From Oscheius dolichura (Eukaryota; Nematoda; Chromadorea; Rhabditida; Rhabditidae): a stretch of DNA of 64,000 bases. A program made the translations under genes and the position numbers. Below are positions 47,650 through 57,487 of this stretch, piece by piece (positions within the stretch are counted from its first letter, which is position 1; each line of letters starts with the position of its first letter). Below the pieces are notes generated by a model. The model was not told the DNA's origin. It saw only the letters and a list, made by a program, of their open reading frames with translations, and did not search any database. The stretch is taken from contig OW051495.1 in NCBI GenBank assembly GCA_932521035.1, positions 11,904,001-11,968,000 of the forward strand, read 5' to 3'.

Positions 47650-49227
47650 ATGATCCATCTCAATTTATCAGGAGATTTTGTCTATAACGAACCCCTGTTC
47701 AACTACGCTCTGCTCTTCTCGCAAACCGTCGGCTCGTCTCTCAATTTGTTCACATTATTCGTCATTTATAGCTATCGAGGATTAGAATTAAAGAATTATC
47801 GGTGGCATTTATTCCTGTATCAGGTAATATTCCCAGTAGCCTTGATATTTGTTAAAGGAACTGTCAGGGACCTTTTTTTCCGGTAGCGGGTCCCGAAGCG
47901 ACTGAACTAACTAGCGTCCTTCATCTTTGGCGCGCATTGGCGGAACACAAATTTTTGAATTTTTTTTTCGTTTTTTGATATTTTCTGAACGTCGATGGTG
48001 TGACATATTCCGTAAAAATGTTAAGAATTCGTAAAATTTTGATGGCGCGCTTACCGTAACCAAATAAGGTCCCTGACAGTCCCTTTAAGTTGTTTTCCAT
48101 GCTTCTTGACTTCTGTATGGATACTATGGCCCAGCCAGTATTCTTCTTTCCTCATGTGGCTGGAACAGCTCAAGGATGGCTGAGAACTGTCTTCAGGATG
48201 CCGACATTTACAGTATATGTAAGAATTTCCCAGAGAATTGCAAGAAATAGGTTCTTACAGACCGTAATGATGACATTTGGTGCGGTCTGCCTCCATTTTA
48301 TCTGTTTCAGCCCACTCTACTATAGATGGCAGCTGGTCTTACCGGAATCTTCTTATTTTAAATTTTCAGTGGGTTACAAGTTTTTTTGAAGTAAGGGTTG
48401 CTTGTTTAGACTGAAAGAAAGAAGGTAGCCTTCCAGTTGGTCCATTTCCTCCACATCCCAGCACTTTATTATGTCTTGGAAATGCCATATGAGCCAGTCA
48501 ATCAAGCAATGAATGATTTTGCTGAGGTTAGAAATTTCTATGGCTTTCTGAAAAAGAGCTTCAGCATAACCCAGACGACGCATTTCTCATCGAAGTCCCC
48601 GGTTTTTATGTTTTAAATGCGTGGAAAAATAAACTGGTATTCTGGGCCAATATCTGGACGGTCATTCTACTTATATGGCTATTTGTAGTGGTTGCCTTCA
48701 TGGCTATAAGCTGTGCCCAAAGTCTAAATGGATCCCGGATCCATATGAGTCTGAGGACAAGACAAATGCATATCCGATTCTTGAAGAATATAGCCTTCCA
48801 GGTGAGTAGAACTATTCTAAGCGATGGGAGCCCATAATTTAGAGTTCCGTTCCCATGCTTCTTCTAGAATTCCCTGTTATGTACTGGTTTTCCTGTATAT
48901 TCTTTGATATCCGGTTTCCTGGCCATCAAGGTGAGCTTTTCTAATTCTTCACATCGTTTTTTAAAGAACAGTTCAGATGTGACGAATCTGTCAGTCTTCT
49001 GCACCTGTATTCATGGTGCCTTTGGTTCGCTCCTCGTCTTCCACCTTAATCGGAGTTATAGAGCATACGTAACCCTGAAATTTAATGAATTCACTTGGTT
49101 GGTGACCTGATTTACTCATAGAATAACCGTTTCCAGGAAATTTCTTGGAATGGGTGTCATCAATCCCGAGCAGCCACACATTGCTCTCGTGAACTTGTCA
49201 AGCTCCAGTTCCAGCTCAGGAGTTTGA
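47650..49227 (+). CDS. Serpentine chemoreceptor, second array copy A
   Basis: Str/Srh/Sri-superfamily receptor: MIHLNLSGDFVYNEPLFNYA, TM1 in VGSSLNLFTLFVIYSYRG, then LKNYRWHLFLYQ. Continues through LFSMLLDFCMDTMAQPVFFF, MMTFGAVCLHFICFSPLYY, ERKKVAFQLVHFLHIPALYY, IEVPGFYVLNAW, WLFVVVAFMAISCAQ and FPVMYWFSCIFFDIRFPGHQ. The terminal exon gives KFLGMGVINPEQPHI and a serine run to TGA 49225-49227. Intron 1 (47824-48089) is enlarged by a TTAA-flanked inverted-repeat element. Ten or so exons; no lesion found. Confidence 0.78.
47852..48088. mobile_element. TTAA-flanked MITE in receptor intron
   Basis: A 23-bp terminal inverted repeat (47852-47874 and 48066-48088, one mismatch) whose outermost bases are TTAA at both ends, suggesting a piggyBac-type target. 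The 237 bp have no ORF. The right end directly abuts the 3' splice site of the host intron (TTTAAG, exon from 48090). Paralogs B and C have a short intron here without the element. Confidence 0.8.
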
Positions 49228-49446
49228 TCACTTCTCTCACTTTATATGGCAAATAAATTGAATGTTTTTTTTCTTTTTATGTTTCTTGTACACGCTTGAT
49301 TCATGACCTCTACCCCCGTATTATTTTCCTTCTAGGTTTATTACAATGATCTCCGCGAAAATTTCATAGCCTCCATTATTTCATTACCTCCATCTGTCCA
49401 CTCTTGAAGTACCAGACTGAAATATAGCCTACCTTGGTAGTTCCAC

Positions 49447-50855
49447 ATGATTCATCTGAATTTATCAGGAGATTTCGTCTACAATGAGCCTCTGTTCAAC
49501 TACGCGTTGCTCTTCTCACAAACCGTCGGCTCCACGGTCAATTTATTCACGTTATTCATCATCTACAGTTATCGAGGACCGGAAATGAAAAGCTACCGGT
49601 GGCATTTATTTCTATACCAGGTTAAACATCATTTTTTTTTATAGTTTCAGAGGTCTTTTTCAGTTATTTTCAAGCCTATTAGACTTTTGTATGGACACCT
49701 TAACCCAGCCAATATTCTTCTTCCCTCATATGGCTGGAACCGTTCAAGGATGGCTGAGAACTGTCTTCGGAATGCCAACCTTCACTGTTTATGTGAGAAT
49801 ATTACAAAATATGGAAAAAGTTCCATAGTTTACAGACCACAATGATGACATTTGGGGGAGTCAGCCTTCATTTTATCTGTTTCAGTCCCCTATACTACAG
49901 ATGGCAGATGGTTTTACCTGAAACGTCATATTTTAAATTTTCCGTGGGTTGTAAGCGTGGTTGAAATAAGACATACTTTTAAGAGTGAACGGAAGAGAAT
50001 AGAATTTCAAGCGATAAACATTTTACTCACTCCGGTTTTCTGTTACGTTTTAGCTTTACCATATGAACCGGCATACCAGGCAAGAAAGGATTTTGCGGAG
50101 GTCAGTGCCTCTCGAAAAAGATGCTCCGGTTTTTTTTCAACCCCTGAGAGATCCTCTACAAAAATGTTGACTTTCAGCACAACCCAGAAGATGCATTCCT
50201 TATTGAAGTACCCGGTTTTTATGTTCTGAATGCGTGGAAGAATAAATTGGTCTTCTGGTCAAATATGTACACTCTTGCGTTACTCGGATATCTCTTCGGA
50301 TTTGTTATTATGATGTCCGTTAGCTGTGTCTACTGTCTAAATGAGGCACGGGTCCATATGAGCCCCACTACTCGACAAATGCATATTCGATTCTTGAAGA
50401 ACATATTTTTTCAAGTATGTTATTGGAACAAGAGGAAAAGCATTATTTTTAAGAGTTCAGTCCCCATGGTTCTTTTGGAATTTCCTGTGGCTTATTGGTT
50501 GTTCTCTATATTCTTTGATATCCGGTTTCCTGGCCATCAAAGTGAGCTTTCTAATTGTCCACTTCGTTTTTTAAAGACACTCCATTTTCTAAAGAATATT
50601 TCAGATGTGACGAATCTATCAGTGTTTTGCACTTGTGTTCACGGCGCTTTTGGTTCCTTTATCGTGTTCTACCTCAATCGCTCCTACAGGGTCTATGTAG
50701 TCCAGAAATTTAATAGGTTCACTTGGTTGGTGACCTGATTTACTCATAGAATAACCGTTTCCAGGAAATTTCTTGGAATGGGTGTCATCAATCCCGAGCA
50801 GCCACACATTGCTCTCGTGAACCTGTCAAGCTCCAGTTCCAGCTCGGGGGTTTAA
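49447..50855 (+). CDS. Serpentine chemoreceptor, second array copy B
   Basis: Tandem paralog: MIHLNLSGDFVYNEPLFNYA, VGSTVNLFTLFIIYSYRG, MKSYRWHLFLYQ, then LFSSLLDFCMDTLTQPIFFF, MMTFGGVSLHFICFSPLYY, ERKRIEFQAINILLTPVFCY, VPGFYVLNAWKNKLVFW, LFGFVIMMSVSCVYCLNEA, FPVAYWLFSIFFDIRFPGHQ, NVTNLSVFCTCVHGAFGS. Ends with the shared exon to TAA 50853-50855. Its final intron and last exon are virtually identical to copy A, whereas its 5' half is closest to copy C. No lesion seen. Confidence 0.78.
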
Positions 50856-51075
50856 TCACCTTTCCTCATAATACAAATAAAGTGGTAAATACATAACTCA
50901 TGTATTCGTATGTTCCTTGCTCCATGACCTATTTCCCAGTGATCTCTCTTCCCCACCGTCGACTAAACTGTGTCTTTCAATAACAAATTGATCCCCCGCT
51001 AAAATCTCATAAATTGTATTTCCTGATTTCATTACCCACTCTTATCCGTCGTTGAAATGTTATTGTTCACCTTCA

Positions 51076-52483
51076 CTGATTCATCTCAATGTGACGAGTG
51101 ATTTTGCCTATAATGAGCCTCTGTTCAACTACGCGTTGCTCTTCTCACAAACCGTCAGCTCCACGGTCAATTTGTTCACGTTATTCATCATCTACAGTTA
51201 TCGAGGACCGGAAATGGCTAGTTACCGACCGCACTTATTTCTATACCAGGTTAAACATCGCTTTTTTTATAGTTTCAGAGGTCTTTTTCAGTTATTTTCA
51301 AGCCTATTAGACTTTTGTATGGACACCTTAACCCAGCCAATATTCTTCTTACCACATATGGGTGGTACAGTTCAAGGATGGCTGGCATCTGTTTTCGGAA
51401 TGTCTAGCTTTACCGTCTATGTAAGAAATAGCAAACTAATATAAATATAGAAAAAGTATAGACTGTAATGATGACATTTGGCTCGGTCTGTCTTCATTTT
51501 ATCTGTTTTGGACCGCTGTAGTACAGGTGGCAGATGGTCTTACCTGAAGGTTCTTATTTAAAGTTTACGGTAAGTATTGCTCTTTCCCTCAAAGGGTACC
51601 GGATTATTTAGACGGATCGCAAGAGATTGCTCTTTCAATGGTCGCAACTTGGACTGTGTCCAGTCCTTTACTACGCTTTATATTTGCCACATCAGCCCGC
51701 TTCACAAACGTTGAAGGATTTTGCCGAGGTTTGGCGTTCTCAAGGCTCATGGTTGGACCGAAAATCATGACCCAACCCCCTTTTTTGAACCGAATTAGGG
51801 AACCCCCTCGTCTTTCAGCACAACCCCGAAGATGCCAGTCTTATTGCCGTACCCAATTTCTACGTATTGGTTCCATGGAAAAATAACCTAGTCTTCTGGT
51901 CAAATATGTATGTTCTTGGGCTACTTGGATGGCTCGTTGCCGTCATTATTTTGATGTCCGTCAGCTGTGTCTACAGTCTAAATGAGGCACGGGCCCATAA
52001 GAGTCCGACTACTCGACAAATACACATTAGATTTTTGAAGAACATATTTTTCCAAGTAAGTTATCCAAGAAAATAGAGAAGTACAGTAATTTGAGAGTTC
52101 CATTCCCATGCTTCTACTGGAACTCCCTGTGGCTTACTGGTTTCTCTCAATATTTTTTGATATCCGCTTTTCTGGCCAGCAGAGTGAGCTTTCCTTATTC
52201 TCCACCCCGTTTTCTAAAGAATATTTCAGACGTGACAAATCTGTCAATCTTTTGCACCTGTGTTCACGGCGCTTTTGGTTCCTTTATCGTGTTCTACCTC
52301 AATCGCTCCTACAGGGTCTATGTAATCCAGAAATTTAATAGGTTCACTTGGTTGGTGCCCTCCTAAATTACTCAGAAAGAGCCCATTTTCAGGAAATTTC
52401 TTGGAATGGGTGCCATCAATCCCGAACTGCCACACATTGCTCTCGTGAACCTGTCAAGCTCCAGTTCCAGCTCGGGAGTTTGA
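51076..52483 (+). pseudogene. Serpentine chemoreceptor, second array copy C, broken
   Basis: Aligns over its whole length with copies A and B, but the start codon position reads CTG (51076-51078) before ATT CAT CTC, and a TAG at 51519-51521 replaces the TAC/TAT codon of PLYYRW. Other exons are well preserved (LFSSLLDFCMDTLTQPIFFL, DRKRLLFQWSQLGLCPVLYY, FSNMYVLGLL-like, FPVAYWFLSIFFDIRF), as are splice sites, and it ends at TGA 52481-52483. Two independent lesions support a young pseudogene. Confidence 0.78.
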
Positions 52484-52797
52484 TCATTTCTTTTTCTATC
52501 TGAAATGAAGCGTCACGATCTGATGTCAGTATAAATAGTATGTACTTCACTCCCTCTCTCTCTCTTATTAATTTAACAAAGTTGATTACGGCCTACCTGG
52601 TCAATCCGAAAATAATTTGCCGGAAGCCAAGAGACGGGAAGAATCAAGGCCAGGCCGGGCGGAACAGACCTCTCTGCTCTCACTCAAGATTGACAAATGT
52701 GTTTTCCCTGCTGATCCAGGTGTCATTTGTCACAAGTTCACACAGACCCCAGTCGGTGGGGTGGTTTCCGCCAACCCTCGGGCAAATCTGACTCATC

Positions 52798-54442
52798 ATG
52801 TTCTTGAGAATTTCTCTTTTTTCTTTGCTGTATCTATCAGTAACTGCAAGATTCGACGACATCTCTTTCTTGGAGGAATTTTTCATCAAAAAAGAAGGCG
52901 ATATTCGTGAGTTTACAGCTTACATATTAAGAATAAACCAGTTTTTTTCCAGTCTCTTATAACGTAACCAAAATTCCTGGAATGAGGTCAACCGCTCTTC
53001 GTGATGACGATGCAAAATGGGAGAATGGAGAAGTGCCCGTCTACTTTAGCCCATCTTTCTCCAATTTAGAGTATGATTCCTCTCTTTATTAACTTTAGAG
53101 ACTGTTCATAGGAAGAAGACTATAATTGACGCTATGATAGAGATCCACGATAAGACCTGTGTTCGTTTTCGACGGGTTGAAGAAGACGACGACGATTTCT
53201 TGATGGTTGTCAAGCCAAACCGTTCGGAATGCGCTTCAATGGTTGGAAAACAAGGTGATTACTTTTTTTATTCCTTCCGGGGATAATACAACTCTCCCCC
53301 TCTCCCCTAGGTCTCAAAGACTTTCTACAATACCTTTAATCCCATATTTGTTTTATTCAGGTGGTGCACAAGCTCTGTTCCTATCCACTGGCTGTTTTAC
53401 TCGGAAAATCATCCTTCACGAGCTGATGCATGCTTTGGGATTCATCCACGAGCACAGTAACCTTCCACTATTTCATAGAGTTGGCAAAAATGTTCAGATC
53501 GCTCGGATAGAGATAAATATGTCACTGTCAAATGGTCCAATATCAAGGAGGGAGAAGAACACAACTTTGACAAGAGACGGGCCAGCTCTTTGAGCCTTAT
53601 GGAAACTGACTACTCTTACGATTCCATCATGCACTATGAGGGAACTGAATTCAGCTACGTGAGAAACTTTAAAACTGCTATAAAAGGCTGCTCTTTTAGA
53701 ATAAGAGGTCGCCCACTCTTATACCGAATATGAGAGCCACAAATCTGGGTGGAGAGGAAAAGTTGAGTCCGATTGATGTCCTGAGGATTAATAAGTACTA
53801 CGGATGTCCGGTTCCGGAAGAAGAGGGGGTGAAAGTGGAAGTCAAGGAGGAAGAGGGGCAGCCAGAAGGGGAAAACATTGTAACAACCACAACAGAGGCT
53901 CCCGAAACGACGGAAGCAGTGCGCACAACAATGTTTGTGAGTTTCTCAATATTTCATTCAATATGCTGTATTTCCTCGTCAACATTACGCTTATTACACG
54001 GACACAGTAATCCACGGCTGCATAAAATTGTTCCAGAAACTATTATGTTCCCCCCTTTCAGGCTCCCATCCACTGGCGGCGCAATGACTGCCCAAATCCT
54101 TACGAGATTCCCGAAGCTGCGGTAAACACGCTCCTTATTTTGCCAAAATATCATTCATAGGGAAATTGTCGCTGGTTGATAATGAAAGTAGCCAAGGATC
54201 CGAGCTCCGTGCGCCATTACCTCCACTGCTTGCCCTCTCTCAAGACATCGGATATCCGCTGTGGTGAATGGAAAAGGAAACAATGTGCAGCTGGAACTTT
54301 TTTTGATCCAATCTACAGAGTAGGATTTCTTATCTTGTCTCAAAAAAGTATGAGTTTTAGTCCTGCCGTCCTGGTTTTGTTCTAGAAAACGATGATGATA
54401 CTGAACAAGAAGTCTAGCTACAGGCTAGTGGTCAAAAGTTAA
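52798..54442 (+). CDS. Astacin-family zinc metalloprotease
   Basis: Secreted M12A protease. ATG 52798 gives MFLRISLFSLLYLSVTARFD (signal peptide) in a frame that splices in phase to SYNVTKIPGMRS; upstream open frames start at non-ATG codons and do not fit. Catalytic domain: KWENGEVPVYFSPSFS, TCVRFRRV, zinc motif HELMHALGFIHEHNRSDRDK (HEH|N join over a 41-nt intron), KWSNIKEGEEHNF, Met-turn YDSIMHYEGTEFSY, LSPIDVLRINKYYGC. A Glu/Thr-rich linker with TTTTEAPETTEAVRTT follows, then a cysteine-containing tail (NDCPNPYEIPEAA, HYLHCLPSLKTSDIRCGEW) to TAA 54440-54442. All catalytic features are present. The tail cysteine pattern does not match an EGF, CUB or ShK module that I can identify. Confidence 0.87.
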
Positions 54443-55292
54443 AATTTCTTTTATAAAATTTCGTTTTTTGCCTGAATATCTCGCCCATCTCTCCATGGAT
54501 TTCTATCAAATTTTAAACGCATATTAACAATTAAATAAGAAATCATATTCAAGGATAGAACCCATTAGTATTGTAGAGGGATAAAATAGACGATTTTTAT
54601 TAACCTGGCGCGGGTCAAAAGTTTATAAACTTCTACGGTTTGAGGTTTCTGGAGGCATTTTTCTACCATTTTATACTTTTCACACCTGTTGGGGTAAGTA
54701 TCAACCCCGTATCAACACTCCTACTCAAAAAATCCTCAGGATTGTAACATAGAACTCGCCCCAAAACCGGCATTCTGTTCCCAAATCGGAGACATTGAGG
54801 TATTCCTGGGGTCCACATGAAAATCCATCAGGTAAAAGGGAAACTGAGTACAAGACTAGATAGAGCACGTCGTGGCGATCAGTTTCCCATAAGAAAGCTT
54901 TACAAAAGTGAGGGGTTAGGTGAATCCGAGATGGATGCTACTGGCTATCGAAAGACAATATCGAATACCATAACTTTGTCTGTAGAAATGCTTACCTACC
55001 TGACGATATGGTTGAATTCACATATGGCCGTTACATCCGCGCCTACTACGATAACATCTCTGCCTATCCTCGTCTTGAAACCTTTTCAATTTTTGGGGTT
55101 GTCTTCACTTGAACAAAAAAGAATGATGAAACAGTAACCGCACATCAGTATTGACTGGAAGAGTTTATACGGGCACAAAAAACATGATCCTAGTCAGTCG
55201 GCGGGGTGGTGGAGGAATTTGAATATTTAATAAGGACACTGTTGTCATTCTATTCCTTGACTTGTTTCTATAGTTCTCCTTTCAATTCTCTA
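54443..55292. other. Intergenic region with dispersed repeat unit
   Basis: About 850 bp between two plus-strand genes. 54790-54895 contains a unit (GGTAAAAGGGAAACTGAGTA) matching 34626-34715. No gene seen. Confidence 0.5.
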
Positions 55293-57276
55293 ATGGACCG
55301 ACTGAAGAAGGCCTACCATCATATTGGAGTAGAAATTCCCCTTTTTCTCTACATGGTCACTGCTTTTATACGAAACCCAGTGGTTCATAATCTTATTTAT
55401 GAAAAACTATGCTTGGAGCAGTACTATGTGAGTTGGTTAAAAGTTAAAAGAGGCTCCGTTAGGTCCAGCGTAGGCGGCAGGTAACTCCATTTGGGCTTCT
55501 TTCGCAACCAGCTGGGGGCGCGCCCCAAATTTTCGCTATAAAGACCAAATTTCAACCACAATTTGGGCAGAACCGGGCAAAATTCAGATATCAACTTGTT
55601 GCTTTGTCGTTTATTGAAAAAAAGGTCGAAATTTTACTGAATAGGACCAAAAACGGCTATCTACGGGAGAGGAAGGGAGTTATCTCCTTTGTCGGGGCGA
55701 GCAATCGCTTCAGGGCTCCAAAAAACTCCTCAAAATTTCTTAATTTCTTCAGAATCAAACCTTCTGTGCAACCGTAGCCGAATACCACAATGATAAGGAG
55801 ATCCAACGCCTGCACTCCATCTTCTCCGCTTATTCTCTCTACACTCTAATCTTCCCATCCATGGTCACCACATTGTTGTTGGGAATAGGTGTGGCTAGAT
55901 GCTTGATACCGTAATCCAATTATTTATTTAGTCAGCGACTATTACAATCTGAAAATCCCCCTACTGGTACCATTCTTCGGTGCCTTGATAGCCAGTATCA
56001 ATCTCGTTGTTCAGTCAATTTATCTCCACGCTTCACCCTACTACATGCTGATAGGGGATCTAGCTTTTGGCCTGTGTGGAGGATATTTATCAATTCTTTG
56101 TTAGACTACGGTATCTACTAAAGGGTGAAATCGAATTTCAGCGACTACAATGAGTTATGGAGTAAAAACAACGGATAGGAGGAGTAGAAGTTATAGGATA
56201 GCCAGTATGGAGACGGCTATCGGCTTCGGAGGGACTATTGGATATATTTTCTCCGGAACATCAAGAGTGTAAGTAGAAATTAGGCTACAGTAATCTAAAA
56301 AGATTACAGAGCTTTCGGTTATACCTACTGTTTCGTCCTGATAGTCTTCTTCCAAAGCCTGGCTTTCTTCTATATCATTCTCTTCGCAAAAGACCAGAAA
56401 ATCCAGGATCTGAGCGTCAATTTCACTGGTTTTTCCTCAATTGTTCTTTTTATAATCATTTCAGAGAGTGATAGCCTCCTAATTAGGTTAAAAATGATAT
56501 TTAAAGATTTTTATGGAATGTTAGCCACTATACGGCCAACTAGAAAGCATATTAACCTGGTTTTGTTGGGATTAGCAGCTGATTTGATCATTTTTGCGGG
56601 TTAGAAGGGTTTAAATAGAAAATTGTAGTGCTTAAGGTCTTCTGGATATTCAATATTCGTATCTACGGTTTAAATTAGCCTGGGGCGATAAGGAATATGG
56701 ATGGTTTAGCGGCGTCAGCTGGGGAACGGCGGCCTTAACGGTAAGTCTTTCTCTTTGTCCATTTTTACATCTTGTAAATAGAAAGCAGCTTTTTAAAAGG
56801 GTCTGGACGTTGTTTATAAACTGGTTTTAAAGAGATTTATGGATTTACCTTCCTAGGTAATGACCCTCTATCCATATTTTCGCTTCCGAGGATCTTCTGA
56901 TGCCCAGTTGGCTAATTTCGGTTTAATCCTCAAAATGATCCATCTCATCCTTCTGGCTTTTGTGACGAATTCAATCTTCGCCTATGTAGCAGTCCGTAAG
57001 CATCTATTCTTCCCCTTTTTTCTCAAAGATATTACAGTATTCAACATCTTCAGTCGGTTTGTCAACACCGGGGTCCGTTCTCTCTTATCCAGTTTAATTG
57101 AGACCAATGAACAAGGGAAGATGTTCTCAATGGTCTCGTTACTGGAAGGAGTTACTTCGCTGTTAGCTGCTCTCATTTATTTTAAAGTCTATCCGTGGAC
57201 ATTGCATTTCTTCCCCGGGTTTCTCTTCGTCTTCAGCTCTCTACTGCTCATTCCTACTATTATTATTCTCTGGTAG
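55293..57276 (+). CDS. SLC46-like major facilitator transporter
   Basis: MFS protein resembling the SLC46 group (proton-coupled folate transporter relatives). Start MDRLKKAYHHIGVEIPLFLY. Family-like landmarks: NPVVHNLIYEKLCLEQYY, the extracellular FCATVAEYHNDKEIQRLHS, LLGIVSDYYNLKIPLLVPFF (the MFS loop 2-3 motif G-x-x-SD-x-x), LIGDLAFGLCGGY, METAIGFGGTIGYIFSG, FKLAWGDKEYGWFSGVSWG, NIFSRFVNTGVRSLLSSLI, ALIYFKVYPWTLHFFPGFLF. Ends TIIILW then TAG 57274-57276 after the last span, or splices a few residues further to a stop near 57334. Intron 1 (about 55428-55750) is longer than its neighbours and contains the GGGGGCGCGCCCC palindrome. Substrate unknown. Confidence 0.78.
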
Positions 57277-57487
57277 GTTATTTCTCTAGTTAAAAAATCA
57301 GGTCTCATCATCGTCATCCAAATATTTGGGACTAGAAAACAAGAGTTCATGGGTGTTACGACATCAAAAATGTCACAGAAACGACCGAAATTCATCCCTT
57401 TTAGGTATTGTGACCGAGATCTTAAGAAGTTGCAACTGGGTGAGCATACTACAAATAGAATTTGATAAATATTTATGTTTATTGTGG

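Noticed and set aside
52540-52797. Upstream open frames as prodomain of the second astacin
   Set aside because: They begin at non-ATG codons or in a different frame; ATG 52798 provides a signal peptide and a perfect splice phase.
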